Below are positions 43,385-51,512 of a stretch of 64,000 bases of DNA, piece after piece; the stretch's first letter is position 1; each line of letters starts with the position of its first letter. The stretch is from GCA-003244245 sp963823755 (lineage in GTDB: Bacteria > Actinomycetota > Actinomycetes > Mycobacteriales > Pseudonocardiaceae): positions 62,001 to 126,000 of the forward strand of contig CAWGMP010000003.1 of assembly GCA_963823755.1 (NCBI GenBank), written 5' to 3'. A program made the translations under genes and the position numbers. The notes below the pieces were generated by a model, which was not told the DNA's origin, did not search any database, and worked only from the letters and a program-made list of their open reading frames with translations.

Positions 43385-44173
43385 TCAACATCTCACCATG
43401 TGGGGGATTCCGGTCCGCTGGAAATGCCCGACATTGATGCATTCGGTTCGCCCCACCCGGACCCGCCGGACCAGCGGCTGATGCACGTGCCCAAACAGCG
43501 CCGCCTGCGGCCGATCCTGCCGGATCACCGCGAGCAACTGCTCGGAGCCGATCTCAGGCCGTCGCGCCTTCACGTCGTAGAGCAGCTCAGGGACCGCGGG
43601 CGGGATATGGCTACACAGCATGTCCACCCGCCCCAGCGCAGCGACGGCCACCGCATACTGATCCGGAGTGCGCAGGTAAGAGCGGAACACCAGGTCGCGG
43701 CGCGGCGCGGCCCCCTCCGGTAACAGACCTCCGCCGACGAATCCCCAGCGAAGACCACCGATCTCTGCAGTCTGACCGTCCAGGACGTGCACCCCGGCGT
43801 GTGCGAACCGCGGCCACAGCTCGGGCAGGTCCACATTGCCGGGAGTGGCATAGGTCGGGCTGGGCAGTACTGCGAACAGTCGCTCGTACTGCTCGACGAC
43901 GGCGTGGCGGATGACCTCGCGGGGATCCGGCACCTGGGTCCACAACTCACGCACGAACGCAAACGCCTCGCCGGGTGCTCTGCTGGAGCGCAGTTGGACG
44001 AACCGGTGGACCGCAGCAGCCCCGAACACGGAGCCGAGAATCCCCGCGGAGTGATCGTGGTAGTCCACGAAGTCGATCAGGTCCCCGAGCACCAGCAGCG
44101 CATCGGCGCCCACGCCCGCCCTGGCCAGTGCGTCCACGTTACCGTGCACGTCGGATACCACGTGGACCAGCAC
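43385..44173 (-). CDS. Metallophosphoesterase
   Basis: Calcineurin-like phosphoesterase of about 262 aa. Metal motifs are HVVSDVHGNVDAL (DxH), LLVLGDLIDFVDYH (GDxxD), TPGNVDLP (GNxD), and ALFGHVHQPLV (GHxH). The substrate could be a nucleotide, phosphodiester or phosphoprotein. The GTG at 44173 fits the domain start; the longer frame to 44311 crosses the divergent promoter of the fadD15-like gene. Confidence 0.87.
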   Translation of the reverse strand: MLVHVVSDVHGNVDALARAGVGADALLVLGDLIDFVDYHDHSAGILGSVFGAAAVHRFVQLRSSRAPGEAFAFVRELWTQVPDPREVIRHAVVEQYERLFAVLPSPTYATPGNVDLPELWPRFAHAGVHVLDGQTAEIGGLRWGFVGGGLLPEGAAPRRDLVFRSYLRTPDQYAVAVAALGRVDMLCSHIPPAVPELLYDVKARRPEIGSEQLLAVIRQDRPQAALFGHVHQPLVRRVRVGRTECINVGHFQRTGIPHMVRC

Positions 44174-44331
44174 GAGCAGGCAGGTTACCTGGCGGGATCC
44201 GGACGGCCCGGCACTGCCGTCCAGCGGCGATTGGCGTTGGACAGTCCAGGTACGGCAGGGTTGTCGAACGAAACGCCGGTCGCGATACGTTGCCAAGCAG
44301 CACTGGAGCAACCTGACCTGGGGAGGTACTC

Positions 44332-46143
44332 GTGCGGGAGTTCACAGTTCCCGCCACCATCACGGTGGACGATCAGGAGAACCTTACCGATGCCGTGTGG
44401 GCCAACGCCGAGCGCTTCGCCAGCAGCGTGAGCCTGCGCCGCCGACTCGACGGCGGCTGGACGGACGTCACGGCGGGGCGATTCGCAGACTACGTGACCG
44501 CCGTAGCCAAGGGCCTCATCGCAGCCGGCATCGAAAGTGGGGATCGGATTGCGCTGTTGTCCAAGACCCGTTACGAGTGGACCCTGCTGGACTACGCGAT
44601 CTGGGCCGCGGGCGGATCAACGGTGCCGATCTACGAGACATCATCCCCGGAGCAGGTGGAGTGGATCCTGGCGGATTCCGGTGCCAAGGCGATCGTGGTC
44701 GAGACCCGCGCGCACCGCGAGATCGTCCAGGATCTGGTTGACCGGCTGGGCGAGCCGGTCCTGGTCTGGCAGATCGAACCGGGGACAAGCAGCGGGGCCC
44801 CAGCGGGTGCGATCGAAGAGCTCACCGCGCTGGGTACCGAGATCGGTGACGATGCCGTACGGGAGCGCGCGACCGCGGTGAGCGCCGACGACCTGGCGAC
44901 GCTGATTTACACCTCAGGGACCACGGGACGACCCAAAGGCTGCGAGATCACCCATCGCAACCTCCTCGCCGTGACCAGGTCGGCGGTGGGCGAGTTTCCC
45001 GGCCTGATGCAGCCGGGCAACTCGATGCTGCTGTTCCTGCCCCTGGCGCACGTGCTCGCCCGAATCGTCCAGTGCTGCTGTGTGTACGCGCGGATCACCC
45101 TGGGCCACACCCCGGAGGTAAAGAACCTGGTCACCGAGTTGGCCGAGTTCCGACCCACATTCGTGCTGGCGGTACCTCGGGTATTCGAAAAGGTTTACAA
45201 CTCGGCCAAGCAGAAGGCACATGCCGAAGGCAGGGGTCGTCTCTTCGACATCGCTGTGGCTACCGCCGTCGAGTGGAGCCGCGCCCACGAGGCTGGCAGG
45301 GCGGGCCTGACCTTGCGGGCCAAGCATGCGTTGTTCGACCGTCTGGTCTACTCCAAGCTCCGGACGGCGCTCGGCGGCCGGTGCCTCGCAGCGGTCTCGG
45401 GTGGAGCCCCGCTGGGCGAGCGGCTCGGCCACTTCTTCCGCGGGGTCGGGGTACCGGTGTTGGAGGGGTACGGGCTGACCGAGACCAGTGCCCCCGCCAC
45501 GGTGAACACCGAGAAACACGTCAAGATCGGCACCGTAGGCAAGCCGTTGCCCGGTGTCACGATCAAAATCGACGCCGACGGCGAAGTGTTGATCAAGGGT
45601 CCCGGGGTGCTTCGCAGGTACTGGCACAACGAGCAGGCCACCAAGGAAGCTATCGTCGACGGGTGGTTCCGCACCGGCGACCTCGGGGAACTGGACCAAG
45701 ATGGCTTCCTGCGAATCACCGGACGCAAGAAAGAGATCATCGTTACAGCCTCCGGCAAGAACGTCTCCCCGGCCGCGCTGGAGGACCGGATCCGAGCCCA
45801 TCGGCTGATCAGCCAATGCATGGTGGTGGGTGATAAGCAGTCCTTCATCGCCGCCCTGATCACCCTCGACGCCGAGGCTTTACCGGCCTGGAGTACCGAG
45901 CACGGCAAATCAGCCAGCAACACTGCCGCTGATCTGCTCGATGATGAGGACCTGCAGGCCGAGGTGCAGCGCGCGGTGGACGACGCCAACGAGATCGTCT
46001 CCAGAGCCGAGAAGATCCGCAAGTTCCGGATCCTGCCGATCGACTTCACAGAGCAGGGCGGTCACCTCACCCCGAGTCTCAAAGTCAAGCGCGCTGTAGT
46101 GGCCAAGGAGTTCGCCACCGACATCGACGCCCTCTACTCGTGA
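44332..46143 (+). CDS. fadD15: Long-chain fatty acid-CoA ligase (FadD15-like)
   Basis: A 603-aa AMP-forming acyl-CoA synthetase. The ATP-binding motif is LATLIYTSGTTGRPKGCEIT. The linker motif DGWFRTGDLGELDQDGFLRI and the catalytic-lysine part GRKKEIIVTASGKNVSP follow, and EGYGLTETSAPATVN lies between. It activates fatty acids for lipid synthesis or degradation. The GTG at 44332 has AGGT 5-6 nt upstream. The position next to PimB' matches Rv2187-Rv2188c. The stop codon lies inside a perfect hairpin shared with the convergent gene. Confidence 0.93.
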   Translation: MREFTVPATITVDDQENLTDAVWANAERFASSVSLRRRLDGGWTDVTAGRFADYVTAVAKGLIAAGIESGDRIALLSKTRYEWTLLDYAIWAAGGSTVPIYETSSPEQVEWILADSGAKAIVVETRAHREIVQDLVDRLGEPVLVWQIEPGTSSGAPAGAIEELTALGTEIGDDAVRERATAVSADDLATLIYTSGTTGRPKGCEITHRNLLAVTRSAVGEFPGLMQPGNSMLLFLPLAHVLARIVQCCCVYARITLGHTPEVKNLVTELAEFRPTFVLAVPRVFEKVYNSAKQKAHAEGRGRLFDIAVATAVEWSRAHEAGRAGLTLRAKHALFDRLVYSKLRTALGGRCLAAVSGGAPLGERLGHFFRGVGVPVLEGYGLTETSAPATVNTEKHVKIGTVGKPLPGVTIKIDADGEVLIKGPGVLRRYWHNEQATKEAIVDGWFRTGDLGELDQDGFLRITGRKKEIIVTASGKNVSPAALEDRIRAHRLISQCMVVGDKQSFIAALITLDAEALPAWSTEHGKSASNTAADLLDDEDLQAEVQRAVDDANEIVSRAEKIRKFRILPIDFTEQGGHLTPSLKVKRAVVAKEFATDIDALYS

Positions 46144-46179
46144 GTGCGTAACAGTGTTCTCACACTGTTACGCACTCAC
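46140..46179. terminator. Perfect bidirectional hairpin overlapping both convergent stop codons
   Basis: An 18-bp perfect stem (46140-46157 with 46162-46179) and a TCTC tetraloop. The arm reads GTGAGTGCGTAACAGTGT. It includes the TGA stop of the fadD15-like gene (46141-46143) and the TGA of pimB' on the other strand (46178-46176). It should terminate both transcripts. Confidence 0.85.
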
Positions 46180-47306
46180 GATTCACTGAGCAGCAGGTCG
46201 GCCAGCTGCCGCTGGCGGCACGCCCATTCCCAGTCCTGCAGCATCCATCGCCGCCCGCGCCGGCCCATCGCTGCGGCTCGCTCGGGATCATCGAGCAACG
46301 GCGCCACAGTCCGGGCCACCGCCGCCACGTCACGACCGTCCACCAGTTCCCCGGTGTCGCCTGCACGCACGGTCTCCCGCGCTCCGCCAGCGTCACCGAC
46401 CACGACCGGCAATCCGGTGGCCGAGGCCTCAAGAAAAACCAGACCGAGCCCCTCGACATCCAACCCGTGACCACGAGTCCGGCACGGCATCGCGAACACA
46501 TCGCCCGCAGCGTAGTACCCGGGCAGCTCAGACCACGGTACCGATCCGGTGCACACCACGGCACATCCGACACCACACGACTCGGCTAGCCGGTTCAACG
46601 CTGCTCTCTGGGGCCCTTCCCCGACGAGCAACAGCATGGCCCCAGGCACCTGGCGCCGGATCGCCGGCAACGCCCGCACGAGCGTGCTCTGCCCCTTCCG
46701 CGCGACTAGCCGGGACACACACAGCACTACCGGGGCCTCCCCCAGCCGGTGGCGTCGCCGGACCTCCGCCCGCGCGCCGGGATCCGGGCGGAACGCTGTG
46801 CAATCCACGCCCGGCGGCAGTAGTTCCAGGGCGCACTGACGGCCGAATGCCGATGCGACCCGGCCGCGAGTGTACTGGCTCACTGCGGTGACCACGTCGG
46901 CATCCGTGCCGATCCGGCGCAGCGCCACCCGACCAGGGGGCAACATCGACCAACCCACCTCGTGCCCGTGGCTACTGGCCACCACCCGCCGTATTCCGGC
47001 ACGACGTAATGCCGGACCTAACAGTGCCAGCGGGGCGGCAGCGCCAAACCACACAGTGTCGCAGCGGTGATCCCGCAGCAGCCCGACAGCCCGCCGCAGC
47101 ACAGGTGACGTAGGAAGCATCAGGGACCCAGAGTGCCGGATCACCGGAAACGGCGACCTCGCGTCGAAGGCTGCCGCTCCCGGCCAGTCCGGTGCGTAGA
47201 CGGCGATCTCGTCAGCGGGCAATCCCAACGCCAGTTGGTGCAGGTAGGCCTGAATGCCACCGGGCCTGGGCGGAAAGTCATTGCTCACCAGCAGGATCCT
47301 CGGCAT
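46176..47306 (-). CDS. pimB: GDP-mannose-dependent alpha-(1-6)-phosphatidylinositol monomannoside mannosyltransferase (PimB')
   Basis: A 376-aa GT4/GT-B glycosyltransferase that adds the second mannose to phosphatidylinositol mannosides at the inner membrane face. It has the acceptor-side loop NDFPPRPGGIQAYLHQLALG, the donor-site VLCVSRLVARKGQSTLVRAL, and the EX7E motif within EGLGLVFLEASATGLPVV. The assignment rests on these features plus the position beside FadD15 and NlpC/P60, as for Rv2188c. The start is ATG 47306, directly after a TTG; no clear ribosome binding site. Confidence 0.9.
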   Translation of the reverse strand: MPRILLVSNDFPPRPGGIQAYLHQLALGLPADEIAVYAPDWPGAAAFDARSPFPVIRHSGSLMLPTSPVLRRAVGLLRDHRCDTVWFGAAAPLALLGPALRRAGIRRVVASSHGHEVGWSMLPPGRVALRRIGTDADVVTAVSQYTRGRVASAFGRQCALELLPPGVDCTAFRPDPGARAEVRRRHRLGEAPVVLCVSRLVARKGQSTLVRALPAIRRQVPGAMLLLVGEGPQRAALNRLAESCGVGCAVVCTGSVPWSELPGYYAAGDVFAMPCRTRGHGLDVEGLGLVFLEASATGLPVVVGDAGGARETVRAGDTGELVDGRDVAAVARTVAPLLDDPERAAAMGRRGRRWMLQDWEWACRQRQLADLLLSES

Positions 47307-47357
47307 CAACCGGAGAGTAGCGGGACCGTGCTGGCGGTTGTGGCGGGCTACTGCAGT

Positions 47358-48461
47358 TCAGCCGATCCGGCTCATCGCGGTGACTTGCCTCCATGGAACC
47401 GGGGCGACCTTCACGACATCGCCGCTCTGTGGTGCGTTCACGTAGAAGCCGTTACCGACGTAGATGCCGATGTGGCTGATCGGGGAATACAGGGCGATGA
47501 GGTCGCCAGGCTGCAGCTGAGAAGGGCTGACGCTATGACCCATCCGCGCCTGCGCCTCCGCTGAGTGCGGCAGACCGGGCATGCCAGCCTGCTCAAAGGC
47601 CCATTTCACCAGCCCTGAGCAGTCGAACGTGATCGGCCCGTCGCCGCCCCAGACGTATGCCGAACCCTGCTTACTCAGCGCAGCACGGGCCGCTTGGACG
47701 GCGGTACCGGCACCCACCAGGTTGACCGGGAAGTGGATGTCGCCGGGCGAGATGTAGGCAGCCCGTTCCTGGCGAGTCAACTCCGCGAGGCGCTTCATGA
47801 CCACCGCGATCTGACGGTCCATCTCGGCGCGGGAACGGGTCAGGTCAGCTTCAAGCCGCGCGGCGTCGTGTTCAGCTTGGTCAGCCCGCCCAGCCGCATC
47901 ATTGGCCGACAGCTCAGCCTGTTGGGACTGCGCCACGGCACCGGCGAGCCGGTCCAAGGCCTGCTTGTTGTCCACGGCGAGCATATCCAGCGCGGACATC
48001 TGGTCCAGGAAGTCCTGCGGGGAGTTGCTGACCAGCAGCGCGGACAGACGGTTGAGTCGCGCACCCTGAAATGAGGCGTTGGTCAGTCTGTCGACTTGAC
48101 CGCGGAATTGACCCTGGACCGCCCTGGCGCGTTCTGCAGCGGCGGCAGCCGCGTTGACATCAGCCCGAGCCCGCTCCAGGTCGGCACGGCGGGCAGCCAA
48201 CTGGTCACGAGCATAATGCCACTTTTCCGTGAGCACCTCAGCCTGCCGATTCAAATCGGCAAGCTCCTGTGCGGCGCTAGGAGCATCACCGGGCAACCCG
48301 GGGTCGGCGGCGGCCGTGGTGGGCATCGAAGTCGCAAGGACGACCACGGTTGCGACGGCCATCGCTGCCGTGACACCTCGCGTCACAAGACCGCGGGCCC
48401 CCACACGAAGCCACACCACGCCGCGCCTCACAACGCTGGGCTCCAGATGATGCGACGACAC
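47358..48461 (-). CDS. Secreted NlpC/P60 peptidoglycan hydrolase (Rv2190c/RipC-like)
   Basis: A 367-aa exported cell-wall hydrolase. It has a basic N-terminus and a signal peptide ending near TTAAADPG. A long coiled-coil region (about 60-235, rich in Ala/Arg/Glu) is followed by an NlpC/P60 domain with the catalytic Cys in TFDCSGLVKWAF and His in ISHIGIYVGNGFYVNAP. The coiled coil is typical of RipC-type enzymes regulated by the FtsEX complex. A c-di-AMP riboswitch lies in the leader. The start is GTG 48461. A paralogue lies about 1.8 kb upstream beyond an IS element. Confidence 0.92.
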   Translation of the reverse strand: MSSHHLEPSVVRRGVVWLRVGARGLVTRGVTAAMAVATVVVLATSMPTTAAADPGLPGDAPSAAQELADLNRQAEVLTEKWHYARDQLAARRADLERARADVNAAAAAAERARAVQGQFRGQVDRLTNASFQGARLNRLSALLVSNSPQDFLDQMSALDMLAVDNKQALDRLAGAVAQSQQAELSANDAAGRADQAEHDAARLEADLTRSRAEMDRQIAVVMKRLAELTRQERAAYISPGDIHFPVNLVGAGTAVQAARAALSKQGSAYVWGGDGPITFDCSGLVKWAFEQAGMPGLPHSAEAQARMGHSVSPSQLQPGDLIALYSPISHIGIYVGNGFYVNAPQSGDVVKVAPVPWRQVTAMSRIG

Positions 48462-48475
48462 GTCGCGACTATCTC

Positions 48476-48635
48476 CTCTTCCCTGGGACCGCCTACCGGG
48501 CTAGCTGACGGTTCGAGCCATGAGTGCAAGCGGACCCTACCGGGTGAAGCGAATGCCCACTCGAATGCACCCAAGAAAAGATACGTCCCCGGTTCGGCCC
48601 CCGGAGGGTGCCGATTCGACGGTGATTTGCGTTGC
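48476..48635 (-). ncRNA. c-di-AMP riboswitch (ydaO-yuaA type)
   Basis: The minus-strand leader carries the conserved blocks of this riboswitch. GGGGGCCGAACCGGGGACG is followed by TTTTCTTGGGTGCA. The 3' end has GGCTCGAACCGTCAGCTAGC and then CCGGTAGGCGG. The last block (near 48488-48515) is nearly the family consensus. In actinobacteria these elements commonly precede resuscitation-promoting or NlpC/P60 genes and switch expression off at high c-di-AMP. Confidence 0.88.
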
Positions 48636-48784
48636 CACCAGGCTGGGAGGCAGTTACCGCAAAGTCTCGGGAAGATTACGAAAAGTTACCCATCCTGTCA
48701 CCACCGGCGCGCCGGTGATGGGGTGAAGCGGCCCATGCGCACGACGGGCGTCATCGTGGCTGGCAGCGGATTCAGCCTCACCGA

Positions 48785-49069
48785 TCAGCTCACGTGGCGC
48801 CTAGACCGCTCGCCGTCGGTTGCGGACCGCTCAGCGCCGCGGCGCAGGTGTACACCACGATCGGCCCCCACCCACGCTGTTTCGTCATCCTCGTGGCGAT
48901 CCACCAGCTGCAGGTGGGGCACCATGCCAGCCTCGGCCAGGGTATCCAGCGCCAGTCGCTCGGTGCCGTCTAACTCGATGCCACCCGGCGGAGTTCCCAG
49001 CAGCACGGTGATGACACAGTCCTGGCAGGCGCCGCCACGCACCACACACCGGTCACAATCCACAATCAT
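48785..49069 (-). CDS. Small conserved protein with two CxxC pairs
   Basis: A 94-aa protein. It starts MIVDCDRCVVRGGACQDC and continues VITVLLGTPPGGIELDGTE. The two CxxC pairs 11 residues apart suggest a zinc ribbon or other metal site. The second half (RLALDTLAEAGMVPHLQLVD) is helical. I recall similar uncharacterised proteins in related actinobacteria beside NlpC/P60 genes. The ATG at 49069 has GGAG 6 nt upstream. An IS element lies about 80 nt upstream and may affect its promoter. Confidence 0.75.
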   Translation of the reverse strand: MIVDCDRCVVRGGACQDCVITVLLGTPPGGIELDGTERLALDTLAEAGMVPHLQLVDRHEDDETAWVGADRGVHLRRGAERSATDGERSRRHVS

Positions 49070-49152
49070 GTCGGGCTCCGTCTCGCTCGTGATCTGGTCA
49101 CTACAGACGGTAGACCGCGACACTGACAATCTCAGACGGGCCGATTGCCTAG

Positions 49153-50194
49153 ATGATCTATTCCAAGGGGTTGGTCAGTGGTCGTAGGCCAGCAGTGAGC
49201 GTTTGATCGGCTGGCCGGTGTGGTCGTTGTGCCAGATCGCGGTGGTCAGGGCGAGGATGCGTTGCAGGATGCGGATTAGGACGCCGTTGGGGGTCTTGCC
49301 GCCGTGGTTTTCGAGGTTGAGTTGGCCTTTGTAGGTGTCGAAGATTGATTCGATGGTTTGGCGCAGGGGCTTGAAGAAGCGGCTGCCTGGCCGGTCTGGT
49401 TCGCCTTTGCGGGCTGGTCGTAGCAGGGTCAGGTCCGCTTCGGCCAGGGTGGTCTCGAACTCGGCGCCGAAGTAGTTCTTGTCTCCCATCAGGATCTGTC
49501 TGGGTCGGTTGGCGCTCAGGCTGGGGTCGGTGTGGAGGATGTCGAGTAGGACGGTGCGTTCGTCGGCTTTGGCGCCGGTCAGGGCGAAGCCGATGGGTAG
49601 GCCGTGCAGGGTGGCCAGCAGGTGCAGGCGTAGTCCCCAGAAGTAGCGGGAGTGGCTGGCGCAGTAGCCGTACTCAGCCCAGCCGGCCAACTCGCTACGG
49701 CGCACGGCCTCACGCGAGCGGGCGCATTCCACCGGGGTGGAGTCGATGACCCAGATGTCATCGGTCCACAGGCTGGTGTCGCGGGCCAGCATCCCGATCA
49801 GCCAGCTGATCGTGGTGGCCAGGTTGCGCAGCCGTTTGTTGTAGCCCGGCTGTTGGGGCAGGTAGGGAAACAGATGCCGGAGGTGAGTGGTGGCAAAGCG
49901 CAGCCAGCGGGCCTCACTGGTGAACCCCAGCAGGGCCTGCATCACCGCCAGGGTCACCAGCTCTGCATCGGAGATCTGTGGGCTGAATCCGATCACCGGG
50001 CGCCACGGCGCGCGCTGCGGCGCCATCCGCAACAGGTCATCAGTCTTGACGTACAGTGCGGTCGCGAGGGTGTCCAGATCGGCGTCCACGAGAGCCTCCG
50101 GGGTTCGACGTTGGATGAGAACGCCGATCTTGGACACCCTTCGCGTATCAAGCGATCATGACACGCCAGATCTTCACCCCTTGGAATAGATCAT
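49153..50194 (-). mobile_element. Insertion sequence, copy 1 (IS982-like)
   Basis: A 1042-bp element with perfect 19-bp terminal inverted repeats (ATGATCTATTCCAAGGGGT at 49153-49171 and its complement at 50176-50194). CTAG flanks both ends (49149-49152 and 50195-50198), as expected for a 4-bp target duplication. It carries one transposase gene. The second copy (61214-62255) has the same length, the same ends and an identical transposase in opposite orientation. The IS982 assignment is by transposase resemblance from memory. Confidence 0.93.
49175..50137 (-). CDS. IS982-like transposase (copy 1)
   Basis: A 320-aa DDE-type transposase. Acidic residues lie in DIWVIDSTPVECARS, in MGDKNYFG and in the C-terminal QTIESIFDTYKGQLNLENHG. 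The stretch WAEYGYCASHSRYFWGLRLH is characteristic of the group. A GTG at 50137 opens the frame; a GTG at 50089 giving VDADLDTLATALYVK is also plausible, because homologues I recall begin close to there. The protein is identical to that of copy 2, so both are likely recent and intact. Confidence 0.93.
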   Translation of the reverse strand: MSKIGVLIQRRTPEALVDADLDTLATALYVKTDDLLRMAPQRAPWRPVIGFSPQISDAELVTLAVMQALLGFTSEARWLRFATTHLRHLFPYLPQQPGYNKRLRNLATTISWLIGMLARDTSLWTDDIWVIDSTPVECARSREAVRRSELAGWAEYGYCASHSRYFWGLRLHLLATLHGLPIGFALTGAKADERTVLLDILHTDPSLSANRPRQILMGDKNYFGAEFETTLAEADLTLLRPARKGEPDRPGSRFFKPLRQTIESIFDTYKGQLNLENHGGKTPNGVLIRILQRILALTTAIWHNDHTGQPIKRSLLAYDH

Positions 50195-50235
50195 CTAGCG
50201 CACCGGTTCAGCGGTTGCCGAGCCCGAGAAGTAGA

Positions 50236-51306
50236 TCACCCGATCCGGCGGATCGCCGTGACATCCCGCCATGGGACCCTGGCCACTTTAACAACGTCAC
50301 CGCTCTGCGGGGCGTTGATGTAGAGCCCGTTCCCTACATAGATGCCTATGTGACTCACCGGCCAGTACAGCGCGATAAGGTCTCCTGGTAGCAAACCCGA
50401 GACCACCGCACTGCCCACCCTGGCCTGGTCGAAGGCCACCCTCGGTAGACCCACCCCTGCCTGATGATAGGCCCACATCACCAAGCCTGAGCAATCGAAG
50501 GTGTTCGGTCCTTCGGCGCCCCAGATATACGGTGCGCCCTGCCGGGTCAGCGCAGCCCGCACAGCCCTGATCCCCAGGGTGTCGCCGACCATGTCGATCG
50601 GGTAATCGGTGAATCCTTCGGAGGCGTAATGGGTGAACTCGTCGGCGGTGAGCTTACCGAGGCGCTCCTGCACAAGATTGATCTGGCGACCCATCTCAAG
50701 CCGGGCCTGGGCTACATCGCCAGCTATCCGAGTGGCGTCGAGTTCCGCGACGGCCGCTCGTGTCTCAGCATCAGTAGCGGCGAGCTGTGCCTGCTCGGCG
50801 CGCGAGACCGCAGCCGCGAGCTTGTCCATCGCCGCTCTGTTGCTCACCGCCAGCACGTCCAGCGCGGACATCTGGTCCATGAATTGTTGCGGCGAGTCGC
50901 TGATCAGCATCGCGGTCAGGCTGCTGATCCGAACACCCTCAAAGGTGGCGCTGGTCAGCTGATCCACCTGAGCGCGAAATGCGCTCTGGGCAGCGCGGGC
51001 CTGACCGGCCACCGCCGTCGCAGCTGCTGCATCGCTATGCGCCCGGTCTGCATCGGCTCGTCGGGCTAGCAGTCGGTCCGTGGCCAACTTCCACTGCTCG
51101 GTGATCACCTCAGCCTGGCGACTCAACGTACGAGCCTGAGCAACGGTCCCCGTGGGATCGGGCGTGGGAGCAGGGCCTGGATCGGCGACCGCAAGCGCTG
51201 CCGGCATGCTCAGCACGGCAGCGAAGGCCACGCCAGCCGCTAGGCTCCGAAGCACGCAGCTCTGACGATGGGACACCACCCGCCGCAATCTCCTTTTCTC
51301 GGACAT
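50236..51306 (-). CDS. Secreted NlpC/P60 peptidoglycan hydrolase, paralogue
   Basis: A 356-aa paralogue of the gene at 47358 with the same layout. It has a signal peptide (hydrophobic core SLAAGVAFAAVLSMPAALAVA), a coiled-coil region, and an NlpC/P60 domain with Cys in TFDCSGLVMWAY and His in VSHIGIYVGNGLYINAP. The two share QMSALD, NAPQSGDVVKVA and most of the C-terminus. The ATG at 51306 gives a compact signal peptide; 51342 and 51393 are alternatives. Unlike its partner, its leader has no ydaO riboswitch but contains a pair of direct repeats. Confidence 0.9.
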   Translation of the reverse strand: MSEKRRLRRVVSHRQSCVLRSLAAGVAFAAVLSMPAALAVADPGPAPTPDPTGTVAQARTLSRQAEVITEQWKLATDRLLARRADADRAHSDAAAATAVAGQARAAQSAFRAQVDQLTSATFEGVRISSLTAMLISDSPQQFMDQMSALDVLAVSNRAAMDKLAAAVSRAEQAQLAATDAETRAAVAELDATRIAGDVAQARLEMGRQINLVQERLGKLTADEFTHYASEGFTDYPIDMVGDTLGIRAVRAALTRQGAPYIWGAEGPNTFDCSGLVMWAYHQAGVGLPRVAFDQARVGSAVVSGLLPGDLIALYWPVSHIGIYVGNGLYINAPQSGDVVKVARVPWRDVTAIRRIG

Positions 51307-51389
51307 CAACGTCCGGAGGCGTGACTGGTAACGGGAGATCATCCCGCATATTTGGCGCAACGGCCCACGGAGCGCATGGACGCGAACCG

Positions 51390-51422
51390 TCACTCGAAAG
51401 GACCGGTCACCTCACTCGAAAG
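51390..51422 (-). promoter_or_regulatory. Direct repeats upstream of the second NlpC/P60 gene
   Basis: TCACTCGAAAG occurs at 51390-51400 and again at 51412-51422, an exact 11-bp repeat with a 22-bp period (two helical turns). It lies about 85-115 nt upstream of the chosen start. This spacing is typical of tandem binding sites on one face of DNA. Confidence 0.5.
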
Positions 51423-51512
51423 TGGGATAACTTCAATCTTGATTACTTTTCGTCATCGATCTAATGGTCTCATCGGCCGCGTTGGTTGCACTAGATAGAG
51501 TCACCAACGAAA

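Noticed and set aside
48785..50198. CRISPR-like or phase-variation structure suggested by inverted copies
   Set aside because: There are no spaced short repeats; the inverted identity is fully explained by two copies of one IS.
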